Below, in pieces: positions 1-6,940 of a stretch of 64,000 nt of DNA (the first letter of the stretch is position 1; each line of letters opens with the position of its first letter). A model generated the notes under the pieces. It ran no database searches. It was not told where the DNA came from and worked only from the letters and a program-made list of their open reading frames with translations. The stretch lies in the NCBI GenBank assembly GCA_902799045.1, contig CADBZH010000005.1, positions 1 to 64,000 of the forward strand, in the 5' to 3' direction. This DNA comes from an uncultured Eubacteriales bacterium. Lineage in GTDB: Bacteria; Bacillota; Clostridia; Christensenellales; Aristaeellaceae. Position numbers and translations under genes: made by a program.

Positions 1-539
1 AAATAAATCTGATTTTGGAGATATTCGATGTACGGCAGCAAGTAGTTGGAACGGACACGCTCGGCGGTATAGGGATCCATGCGGTGCATCATATCGCGGC
101 TGATGCGGTTGTTCACCGAGATCAGACCCAGCGCCGCCGCCACCGCCGTGAGCATGTCGCCGGTCTGGTCCCACACAGAGGTATTGCCGGACTCCCAGTC
201 GCGCCAGCCGGTGCCGTCGTAGACCGAGATCTCCATGCCGTACTCCGAAAACGCCTGCGCCAGGTAGCGCGCCTGGGCGTCGTTCAGGCCGCGGGCCACC
301 GTGATCGGCGCGCTGTCGACGATCAATAGCGCCTCGTCCGCCCCGTAGCCGCAGATCTGCTGCAGCAGCACCGCCGCCGTCGCGCGGGAGCAGTTGCCCA
401 GCGAGAGCAGCATCACCATGTTGCCCTGAACCGGCGCGGGATTGGCCGCCACCGGCGGTACGACGGTCACCTTCGTGCCGCAGTTCGGGCAGAAGTTCAC
501 GCCGTTTCCAAGCTGTGTTCCGCAATTCGGACAAAACAT
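1..539 (-). CDS. Zinc-ribbon protein with L7/L12-like domain (partial, runs off left edge)
   Basis: The frame opens at the ATG at 537-539, behind an AAAGGGTGA ribosome-binding site, and leaves the window, so about 179 residues are visible. The first 25 residues hold two CPNCG knuckles, a classic zinc ribbon. Residues ~45-100 (core GADEALLIVDSAPITVARGL) look like the C-terminal domain of ribosomal protein L7/L12, a small fold reused outside the ribosome in many uncharacterised Bacillota proteins. The rest is not recognised. It lies downstream of a vWA gene and a macrodomain gene on the same strand, but a 230-bp gap holding a dispersed repeat separates them, so a shared operon is only possible. 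No function is assigned. The domain call is from reading the sequence, not from a profile search. Confidence 0.72.
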   Translation of the reverse strand, partial: MFCPNCGTQLGNGVNFCPNCGTKVTVVPPVAANPAPVQGNMVMLLSLGNCSRATAAVLLQQICGYGADEALLIVDSAPITVARGLNDAQARYLAQAFSEYGMEISVYDGTGWRDWESGNTSVWDQTGDMLTAVAAALGLISVNNRISRDMMHRMDPYTAERVRSNYLLPYIEYLQNQIY

Positions 540-669
540 CTGTGTCACCCTTTCCTGTGCGGAGCGGCCGAAGGAAGCCGCCCCACAATAATGCTGAGTT
601 CAGTTTACACCACAGATGTGTCCTTAATGTTAACACATTTTCAAATAAAAATTAATACTACTCTCTGGG

Positions 670-752
670 GCAAAGTCAAGGAAAAGCAACACGGAAATGC
701 AGCCTGAGACACCGAAAATGCACGTTCGGGATTTTGGAAACACACTCTAAGT
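670..752 (-). repeat. Dispersed repeat, copy A
   Basis: Read on the minus strand, this stretch begins TTAGAGTGTGTTTC, continues with AAATCCC, and contains GGCTGCATTTC. The same ordered blocks recur on the plus strand at 52369-52478. It lies between the vWA gene and the zinc-ribbon gene, has no reading frame worth calling, and is probably an interspersed non-coding repeat of this genome. The blocks are conserved but the spacing and intervening bases differ, so the copies are old or the element is structural rather than coding. Confidence 0.55.
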
Positions 753-766
753 TGAGAGGAGCATAT

Positions 767-1420
767 TTACCGTTCGCTCGACCGCGACAGGAAGTCGGCC
801 TCGATGTCGGCCTTCCAATTCGCCGCCACCGGGCGGCAGGCGCGGACGTCGGCAATCGTCGCGGAGACGGCCTCATAGTTCAGCCGCGTGCCCGCGCCGT
901 CCGCGTGGTAGTTCACGGCGCGGGAGGCGTCGATGCCATAGTGGGCGGCGGTCTCCACGGCGTCGATGTTCGCGCCGAGGAACAAGAACTCCCATCCGTG
1001 CTTCTCCTTTTCGCGCTCGATCATGGCCTTCACCTCGTCCGAGGAATAGCGGCGGCTGGCGTTCTCCAGGCCGTCGGTGGTGATGACGAACAGCGTGTGG
1101 GCGGGCACGTCCTCCTCCCGGGCGTAGCGGTGGACCATGCCGATGTGGTGGATCGCGCCGCCGAGCGCGTCCAGCAGGGCCGTGCAACCCCGCGCCCAGT
1201 ATTCGCGCCCGGTCAGCTCCGGCACGCGGGCAATGGGCACCCGGTCATGGATCACTTCGCATTCGGTGTCAAACAGCACCGTGGAGACCAGGGCCTCCCC
1301 CGCCTCGGCGCGCTGCCTCTTCAGCATGGCGTTGAAGCCGCCGATGGTGTCGTTCTCCAGCCCCGCCATGGAGCCGCTGCGGTCCAGTATGAAGACCAGT
1401 TCGGTGAGATTCCTGTTCAT
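767..1420 (-). CDS. vWA (von Willebrand factor A) domain protein, TerY-like
   Basis: A 217-residue protein consisting almost wholly of one vWA domain. The metal-ion-dependent adhesion site is intact: the DxSxS motif is seen as FILDRSGSM near residue 12, followed by a conserved Thr in the CTALLDAL segment (~residue 80) and the Asp in VITTDGLEN (~residue 115). There is no signal peptide or membrane segment, so it is cytoplasmic, as in the TerY family of tellurite/stress loci. It follows the macrodomain gene by 94 bp on the same strand and was probably co-transcribed with it. The start has a strong AGGAGG site, which lies inside a large RNA hairpin (1424-1479). The binding partner is unknown; vWA proteins of this kind usually scaffold a metal-dependent complex. 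Confidence 0.85.
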   Translation of the reverse strand: MNRNLTELVFILDRSGSMAGLENDTIGGFNAMLKRQRAEAGEALVSTVLFDTECEVIHDRVPIARVPELTGREYWARGCTALLDALGGAIHHIGMVHRYAREEDVPAHTLFVITTDGLENASRRYSSDEVKAMIEREKEKHGWEFLFLGANIDAVETAAHYGIDASRAVNYHADGAGTRLNYEAVSATIADVRACRPVAANWKADIEADFLSRSSER

Positions 1421-1423
1421 GAT

Positions 1424-1479
1424 AAAACCTCCTGTAATGTCCTGTGGTTTCGGTTGACAGGATCATTATAGGAGGTTTT
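1424..1479 (-). promoter_or_regulatory. Hairpin occluding the vWA gene ribosome-binding site
   Basis: On the minus strand AAAACCTCCTATAATG, then TCCTG, a 13-nt loop, then CAGGA, CATTACAGGAGGTTTT form a near-perfect inverted repeat of about 21 bp. The 3' arm contains the AGGAGG that serves the vWA start at 1420. In a transcript coming from the macrodomain gene the site would be buried. A TATAAT in the 5' arm could act as an internal -10 element, giving a shorter RNA that lacks the arm and exposes the site. The pairing is seen directly; its regulatory use is inference. Confidence 0.6.
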
Positions 1480-1514
1480 GAAGGCCATTGGGTCGCTTCG
1501 CAGGCGACAAATGC

Positions 1515-2579
1515 TCAGTAGCCCAGCGGCTGCAGATCCAGGCGGAAGAGCACCTGGTTGATCTCGATGAGGTTGTAGTTGCCGGTCTTGATGCAGTATT
1601 CCACCACGATATCGGCCTTGCTGCTGTGGGTGAGGGCGTAGCCGGCCTTCATCAGCAGTTCTCGTGTCTCCCGCATCGGCAGCTCCAGGGCGATGGCAAA
1701 GGCCAGGGCAGTCTGCTTGCTGGGGCGATAGGCGGGGTTGTTCTTGATCTTGTTGAACAGCCGCCGGTCGACGTTCGCGCGCTTGTAGCAGGAGGCGTCG
1801 GTGAGGCCCTTCTCGTCGATCTTGCGCAGCAGCATCTCCGAGAAGCTCTCGTCCACGGTCTCCAGCATCTCCTCCAGGCTGGCCTTCGGCTCGGGCATCG
1901 CCAGCTCCCGATCGTCCGAGAACAGGGTCTCGTTGCGGGCGGTGTCTTCGCGGTGGGTGCGGCGGAAAAGGCCCTTCGCCGCGGCCGGGGCCGGCGCGTT
2001 TTCCATGAAGCGGCGGCTGCGCTGGGCCTCGTAGTTGGCGTCGAAGTGCTCCGAGACATAGACGTCGTCGATATAGGCGGCGACCTCCTTGAACAGCTTG
2101 CCGCCCAGTTCCACCGTCTCGCCGGTAAACACGACGATGTAGACCGTCATTTCGTTCTCCATCAGGAAGCGGCTGATCTCGTCCACCGCCAACTGCATGG
2201 CCTCGCTCTTCGGATAGCCGTAGGCTCCGGCGGAAATCAGCGGGAAGGCCACCGATTCGCAGCGGTATTCCTTCGCCAGCGCGAGGCTGTTCCGATAGCA
2301 GTCGGCCAGCAGTTTGCGCTCGCCGTTCGCGCCGCCCCGCCATACGGGGCCGACGGTGTGGATCACGTACTGTGCGGGCAGGTCATAGCCCCGCGTGATC
2401 TTTGCCTGTCCGGTCTCACAGCCGTTCAGCGTCCGGCACTCCTCCAGCAGCCGGGGTCCCGCGGCACGATGGATGGCCCCGTCCACGCCCCCGCCGCCCA
2501 AAAGCGTCTCGTTGGCGGCGTTGACGATGGCGTCCACCTCCATGCGGGTGATGTCATTTCTCACGATTTCAAGCGGCAT
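1515..2579 (-). CDS. Macrodomain protein (ADP-ribose binding/hydrolase) with helical C-terminal domain
   Basis: A 354-residue protein. Residues 1-175 form a MacroD/YmdB-type macrodomain: [20 protein letters not shown] with the following IHRAAG is the ADP-ribose-binding and catalytic loop, and [11 protein letters not shown] is the second phosphate loop. Such domains remove O-acetyl groups or ADP-ribose. After a charged linker, residues ~245-354 are helical and read like a lambda-repressor-type helix-turn-helix ([36 protein letters not shown]), a module I have seen appended to signalling domains in Bacillota; this part is less certain. A start with GGAGG five bases upstream and a TTTTCA-17-TATAAT promoter put it first in a unit with the vWA gene. 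The combination suggests reversible ADP-ribosylation or nucleotide-signal sensing. Confidence 0.85.
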   Translation of the reverse strand: MPLEIVRNDITRMEVDAIVNAANETLLGGGGVDGAIHRAAGPRLLEECRTLNGCETGQAKITRGYDLPAQYVIHTVGPVWRGGANGERKLLADCYRNSLALAKEYRCESVAFPLISAGAYGYPKSEAMQLAVDEISRFLMENEMTVYIVVFTGETVELGGKLFKEVAAYIDDVYVSEHFDANYEAQRSRRFMENAPAPAAAKGLFRRTHREDTARNETLFSDDRELAMPEPKASLEEMLETVDESFSEMLLRKIDEKGLTDASCYKRANVDRRLFNKIKNNPAYRPSKQTALAFAIALELPMRETRELLMKAGYALTHSSKADIVVEYCIKTGNYNLIEINQVLFRLDLQPLGY

Positions 2580-2622
2580 GGGAACCTCCTATGGGTCGTT
2601 TGTGGGATGATGTGCTGCCCCC

Positions 2623-2651
2623 ATTATAACACATCGCCGGGAAGATGAAAA
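2623..2651 (-). promoter_or_regulatory. Promoter of the macrodomain-vWA unit
   Basis: On the minus strand TTTTCA, a 17-bp spacer and TATAAT precede the macrodomain start by about 40 bp. The -35 box overlaps the U-tract of the terminator of the upstream BIG2 gene, so termination and initiation are tightly packed. Confidence 0.5.
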
Positions 2652-2687
2652 GTCCCCCGCCCCACTTTGATCGCGGGGCGAGGGACA
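2646..2687 (-). terminator. Terminator of the BIG2 secreted protein gene
   Basis: Just after the stop codon at 2698 the minus strand forms GTCCCTCGCCCC ... GGGGCGGGGGAC followed by TTTTC, a strong GC hairpin with a short U-tract: a standard intrinsic terminator. Confidence 0.75.
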
Positions 2688-2697
2688 GCTGAAAGCG

Positions 2698-4590
2698 CTA
2701 TTTGCTCACCTTGATCTTCACCTTCGCGACCTTGCCGTTGGCCGTGCGCACGGCGATGGTGGCGCTGCCCTTCTTCAGGGCGATCACGTTGCCGTTCTGG
2801 TCCACGGCGGCCACCTTCGCCTTGGAGGACTTCCAGGTATAGGTGGTGGTGGCGGTGGTGGGCAGGATAGCGGCCTGCAGCTTCATCGTCTCGCCCACCT
2901 TCATCTTCTGCGTGCCCTTCTTGTTCAGGTAGACGCCGGTGGGCACCGTGGGATCGATCACCTTGACGGTGACGGTGGCCTTCTTCTTGTTCTTCGTGGC
3001 CACGGTGATCTTTGCCTTGCCCACGCGCATGGCGGTGACGAGCCCGCTTTCGTTGACAGCGGCGATCTTCGCCTTCGAGCTCTTCACGCTCTTCAGCTGC
3101 CAGCCGCGGCTGACGGCAAAATCGGCGGAGAGCTGCAGCTGTTCGCCGAGGTTGAGCACCACGGTGCCGTTGCCGCCGGTCCGGGTCAGCGCCTTCTGCT
3201 GGATGGGCTTCTTCACCGTGACGGCGCAGGTGGCCGTCTTGCCGCCATCGGTGGTCTTGACGGCGATGGTGGCGGTGCCGGCCTTCAGGCCGGTGACGAC
3301 GCCGCCGGACACGCTGGCGACAGCCGCGTCGCTGCTGGCCCAGGAGACGGTCTGGTCCGCTGCGTTGACGGGGGCGACGGTGGCCTTCAGGGTCACACTC
3401 TCGCCCACGTTGACGGTGATCGAGGTGTCGCTCAGGCTCACGCCGGTGACAGCCGTGCCGCTTCCGTCCTCGGAGACGGCGTTGGCGGGCAGCGGGCTGG
3501 CCCCGGGCCACTTGATGTACTTCACATACGGGAAGGTCTTCCAGGCGTTGCAGAAGCCCTGCCAGGAATAGAAGCGGGTGTGCTGGGAGTTGGAATGGCT
3601 GTCCATCGTGAACACGCCGTCGGCGTTCTTGTCCACCACGATCAGGCTGTGGCCGCTGTGGCCGCAGCTGAGGCCGTCGTTGTTGAAGCTTTTGCAATCG
3701 GAGGTGCAGCCGCCCACACGGATCGTCGCGCCGGGCGTGGTGTTGGCGATGAACACCTTCAGGTGGGCCGGGGTCAACTTGCGCTGGGCGTCGTTCAGGT
3801 TGGCCAGCAGGTTCAGGCCGGTCTCCTCCTTGCCCTTGAAGGTCTCGGAGAAGCGGCAGCCCCACACCAGCTGATAGATGCCCTGGGCCCACTTCCAGCA
3901 GTTGCCGGAGCCGGTGTCCGGCACCATGTTGGCGTAGATCTCCTTGCCGTTCATCTTGAACACGCGGTCGTTGCCGAGGTCGCTGTAGTTCGACGAGGCC
4001 AGCACCTCGCGGCCATCGCCATAGGCGACGTTCGCGATCGGCAGAAGCGGCCAGTCGAGGTCTCCCTCATAGAGGGTCGCCGTGCCGGCCGTCGCCGCGG
4101 CGTCGAGGTAGGCGGACACGGCATCTTCGTTCATCGGCAGCAGGTCGGAAAGCTCCATGTAGCCCGCCAGCACCTCGCCGTCGGCGTAGAACGCCACGGA
4201 GGCGCGCCCTTCGGCGCTGCCGGTCACCAGCACCACGTCGCCCGCGTGCAGCAGCGCCGCGGCCTCCCATGTGTCGCCCTGGCTGTAGACGGCGATATCG
4301 TTGCCGCCGACGGCGAAGTAGCTGTATTTCGAGGACGCGGCGGCGGCCATGGCGTAGTCGCCTTCGCTCTCCTGAACGGGCGCTTCGGGCGTCTCGGCCA
4401 CCGGCGCTTCCGCGCTGCCGTCGTCGATGACCAGGCCGCTGTCGCCTTCAATGCTCTCGGCGGGGGCCACCTCCGCCTCGACGGTCTCCATCGGTTCGAT
4501 CGTAAGCTCGGCTTCCGCGAGGCCGGGAACGGCGGCGGACAGGAGCAGGCAAAGCGCAAGGATCAGCGCGATCAGTTTGGCAGGTTGCAT
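2698..4590 (-). CDS. Secreted protein with possible papain-like domain and three BIG2 (Ig-like) repeats
   Basis: A 630-residue exported protein. Residues 1-26 form a signal peptide (lysine, long Leu/Ala core, GLAEA cleavage region). A low-complexity acidic stretch follows. Residues ~215-370 contain GNCWKWAQGIY, CGHSGHSLIVV and DSHSN, a Cys-His-Asn order resembling CHAP/NlpC-type papain-like hydrolases or their inactive relatives; I could not match it to a named family. Residues ~378-630 are three bacterial Ig-like group 2 domains, each with the V..G....L.A...P.......W.SS...VA.V...G.V.....G.A.I.V pattern. The third repeat is very lysine-rich, which could help cell-wall attachment through charge; no LPXTG or SLH anchor is present. 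It is a single-gene unit with its own promoter, operator and terminator. A role at the cell surface is inference. Confidence 0.75.
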   Translation of the reverse strand: MQPAKLIALILALCLLLSAAVPGLAEAELTIEPMETVEAEVAPAESIEGDSGLVIDDGSAEAPVAETPEAPVQESEGDYAMAAAASSKYSYFAVGGNDIAVYSQGDTWEAAALLHAGDVVLVTGSAEGRASVAFYADGEVLAGYMELSDLLPMNEDAVSAYLDAAATAGTATLYEGDLDWPLLPIANVAYGDGREVLASSNYSDLGNDRVFKMNGKEIYANMVPDTGSGNCWKWAQGIYQLVWGCRFSETFKGKEETGLNLLANLNDAQRKLTPAHLKVFIANTTPGATIRVGGCTSDCKSFNNDGLSCGHSGHSLIVVDKNADGVFTMDSHSNSQHTRFYSWQGFCNAWKTFPYVKYIKWPGASPLPANAVSEDGSGTAVTGVSLSDTSITVNVGESVTLKATVAPVNAADQTVSWASSDAAVASVSGGVVTGLKAGTATIAVKTTDGGKTATCAVTVKKPIQQKALTRTGGNGTVVLNLGEQLQLSADFAVSRGWQLKSVKSSKAKIAAVNESGLVTAMRVGKAKITVATKNKKKATVTVKVIDPTVPTGVYLNKKGTQKMKVGETMKLQAAILPTTATTTYTWKSSKAKVAAVDQNGNVIALKKGSATIAVRTANGKVAKVKIKVSK

Positions 4591-4625
4591 AGGGTGTTCC
4601 TCCAGATTGTTCCATTTGGATTGAC

Positions 4626-4665
4626 ATTACAATACTATTGTAATATTATGTCAGAAATTTGTCAA
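4626..4665 (-). promoter_or_regulatory. Promoter with palindromic operator upstream of the BIG2 gene
   Basis: Minus-strand TTGACA (4660-4665), a 17-bp spacer and TACAAT (4637-4642) form a near-consensus promoter. A perfect palindrome, ATTACAAT-ACT-ATTGTAAT (4626-4644), overlaps the -10 box and the likely start site. Its TACA/TGTA core resembles BlaI/MecI/CopY-type operators. No such regulator is encoded nearby, so the binder is unknown. Confidence 0.7.
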
Positions 4666-4763
4666 GATCAGTTTGTTTGTGCGATTATTTCATTAAAATG
4701 TGACCGAATTGTGGCTTGGCCTTTCAAATGTGCGTGAAGTTTGTGTAACGCCGGAAAAACGCA

Positions 4764-4793
4764 TTGACAAGCGCCACGCCGATGTTCTATACT
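4764..4793 (+). promoter_or_regulatory. Promoter of the leader peptide-ABC exporter operon
   Basis: TTGACA at 4764-4769, an 18-bp spacer and TATACT at 4788-4793, giving a start near 4800 and a short leader before the 23-residue peptide gene. Confidence 0.7.
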
Positions 4794-4843
4794 TTTGTTC
4801 AGCGGCGCAAAAGCGCCCATTCTACGAAACGGAGGTGTCAACT

Positions 4844-4915
4844 ATGAAGCTGCGTAACGCATCGGTCGCACAGTTTTCTTTCACCTGCCGTCGTCATGGA
4901 GGCTGTTTCGCCTGA
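4844..4915 (+). CDS. 23-residue leader peptide upstream of ABC exporter
   Basis: A tiny frame with a strong GGAGG site seven bases before its ATG, coding for 23 residues that end in CRRHGGCFA. It sits between a good promoter and an intrinsic terminator, directly ahead of the exporter genes. This is the layout of leader peptides such as BmrB of Bacillus subtilis, in which antibiotic-stalled ribosomes on the leader prevent terminator formation and switch on the bmrCD exporter. The two cysteines, tandem arginines and Gly-Gly close to the stop codon would be the likely stalling region. The peptide itself is too short for a separate function to be likely. Its translation and role are inferred from layout. 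Confidence 0.72.
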   Translation: MKLRNASVAQFSFTCRRHGGCFA

Positions 4916-4965
4916 GGAGTATCAGGCTGATTTGCGCCGGACACGCGGTTGTCCGGCGCTTTTTA
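4910..4965 (+). terminator. Attenuator: small hairpin at leader stop codon plus intrinsic terminator
   Basis: GCCTGA-GGAGTA-TCAGGC (4910-4927) folds over the leader stop codon. It is followed by GCGCCGGAC ... GTCCGGCGC (4934-4959) and a TTTTT run, a textbook terminator lying before the first exporter gene. A ribosome paused at the end of the leader would cover the first hairpin. An upstream GGCGC at 4804-4809 is complementary to the terminator arm and could act as an antiterminator; that pairing is a suggestion. Confidence 0.78.
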
Positions 4966-4996
4966 TATGCAAAACACCCACATTCGGAGGTGGATC

Positions 4997-6862
4997 ATGG
5001 AAATTCAAAGGCAAAACGCCGTGAGCGAACGGGGCGTGCTGAGGCGCTTCGGCGAGTTCATGAAGGGCAGCGCCGCGCGGTATCTGGGCAGCGTGTTTTC
5101 GGTGGCCGTGAGCGTGCTGGCCGGCTTTCTGACGCCCCTTTTGATCGCCGGCGCGGTGGACGCCATCACCGACACGATGAATGGCGCGGGAGGGAACCCG
5201 GTGAACCTGCCGGGGTTCCTGGCGGGCTGGTTCAACGCGCGGGGCGGCGCGGAATACCTGGCCCGGCACGTGTGGATCGTGGCGGCGATGGTGGTGGCCG
5301 TGAGCCTGGTCGGCGGCCTGTTTCAATACCTGCGGGGCAAGTGGAGCGCCGAAGCCAGCGAGGCCATCGCCGAGCGCATGCGCACCCGATTGTACAAGCA
5401 CCTGCTGGACATGGATTACGACTATCACGTCAAGGCGCAGACCGGCGATTTGATCCAGCGTTGCACCACCGACGTGGACACCGTGCGACGCTTCCTCGCC
5501 AGCCAGGTGATCGAGATCTTCCGCACCGTCATCATGGTGGTGCTGGCGCTGTGGCTGATGTCGTCCATCCACGTGAAGCTGACGCTGATCTCGCTGATCC
5601 TCATCCCCCCGCTGTTCGGCCTGGCCTTCTGGTTCTTCCACTGGGTGCAGAAGCTGTTCCGCGAGGCGGACGAGGCGGACGGCCAGCTCGGCGCCATGCT
5701 GCAGGAGAGCCTGACCGGCGTGCGCGTGGTGCGGGCCTTCGGGCGCCAGCGCTATGAGAGAGACCGCTTCGACGCCCGGGCCGACGACATGCACGACAAG
5801 AACCTGCGCATCAGCGAGGTGATGGCGGTGTACTGGTCCGGCTCGGACATGCTGAGCATGCTGCAGACCGGCATGACGCTGCTGTTCGGCATCTGGTACG
5901 CCACCCGGGGGGAAATCAGCACCGGCAACGTGCTCACCTTCGTCAGCTACATCTCCATGCTGATCTGGCCCATCCGCCAGCTGGGGCGCATCCTGCAGGA
6001 CCTGGGCAAGTCCATGGTCGCCATGAGGCGCTGCTATGAGGTGCTGGACGCGAAGGCCGAGAGCGACACCGAGGGCGCCGGAGAAGCGCCCCTCTACGAG
6101 GACATCGAGTTCCGCCACGTCGCCTTCCAGTATGACGGCAAGCATCCGGTGCTGAAGGACGTGTCCTTCACCGTCAGGGCCGGACAGACCGTCGCCATCC
6201 TGGGCGCGACCGGCAGCGGCAAGAGCACGATGATGAACCTCCTCCAGCGGCTCTACGACGTCAGCGGCGGCGAAATACGGATCGGCGGGTGCAACATCAA
6301 CACCATCGAGAAGAAATACCTGCGCTCGCGCGTGGGCTACGTGCTGCAGGAGCCGTTCCTCTACTCCCGCTCCATCCGGGACAACCTGGGCATCACGCAA
6401 GCCGAAGCGGACATGCCCGCGATCGAGCGCGTGGCGGACATCACCCAGTCCTCCGGCTTCATCGCCCAGTTCAGGGAGGGCTATGACACGATGGTCGGCG
6501 AGCGCGGCGTGACGCTCTCCGGCGGGCAGAAGCAGCGCATCGCCATCGCGCGGACGCTGCTGCGGGAGAACGACATACTGATCCTGGACGACTCCCTCTC
6601 CGCCGTGGACACCGAGACGGACCGCGCCATCCGCGAGGCCCTGAAGGAGGGCCGCAGCGCGGGCAGCCGCGTGCCCACCACGTTCATCATCTCCCACCGG
6701 CTGACCACACTGGCCGACGCGGACCTGATCCTCGTGCTGGAGGACGGCAAAATCGCCCAGCACGGCACCCATGAGCAGCTGGTCCGCCAGGAGGGCCTGT
6801 ACCAGAAGGTCTATCGCATCCAGGCCGCGCTGGAGGACGAGTTGAAGCAGGAAGTCGGATAA
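4997..6862 (+). CDS. ABC exporter subunit with degenerate catalytic site (BmrC/LmrC-like)
   Basis: A 621-residue half-transporter: six membrane helices (residues ~30-330), then an ATPase domain. The start at 4997 was chosen over upstream ATGs because GGAGG lies seven bases before it. Walker A is GATGSGKST, the Q-loop is in LQEPFLYS, the signature is canonical LSGGQKQR and the switch is in ISHRL. The Walker B segment reads ILILDDSLSAVD: the catalytic Glu is replaced by Asp. This is the hallmark of the non-catalytic half in heterodimeric exporters such as BmrC/BmrD and TM287/TM288. Its partner is the next gene. Substrates of such pairs are usually hydrophobic drugs or peptides. Expression is probably controlled by the leader-peptide attenuator. 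Confidence 0.93.
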   Translation: MEIQRQNAVSERGVLRRFGEFMKGSAARYLGSVFSVAVSVLAGFLTPLLIAGAVDAITDTMNGAGGNPVNLPGFLAGWFNARGGAEYLARHVWIVAAMVVAVSLVGGLFQYLRGKWSAEASEAIAERMRTRLYKHLLDMDYDYHVKAQTGDLIQRCTTDVDTVRRFLASQVIEIFRTVIMVVLALWLMSSIHVKLTLISLILIPPLFGLAFWFFHWVQKLFREADEADGQLGAMLQESLTGVRVVRAFGRQRYERDRFDARADDMHDKNLRISEVMAVYWSGSDMLSMLQTGMTLLFGIWYATRGEISTGNVLTFVSYISMLIWPIRQLGRILQDLGKSMVAMRRCYEVLDAKAESDTEGAGEAPLYEDIEFRHVAFQYDGKHPVLKDVSFTVRAGQTVAILGATGSGKSTMMNLLQRLYDVSGGEIRIGGCNINTIEKKYLRSRVGYVLQEPFLYSRSIRDNLGITQAEADMPAIERVADITQSSGFIAQFREGYDTMVGERGVTLSGGQKQRIAIARTLLRENDILILDDSLSAVDTETDRAIREALKEGRSAGSRVPTTFIISHRLTTLADADLILVLEDGKIAQHGTHEQLVRQEGLYQKVYRIQAALEDELKQEVG

Positions 6863-6940
6863 GACGAGTTGGGACTGCCTTGCAGCGATCCCAAACGACC
6901 TCCCTCAAACGCTTCCCTAGTTACCACGAGGTGATTTCAT

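Noticed and set aside
4949..4996. Upstream ATG as start of the first exporter subunit
   Set aside because: It lies in the terminator U-tract of the attenuator and has no ribosome-binding site, whereas the ATG at 4997 has GGAGG at good spacing.
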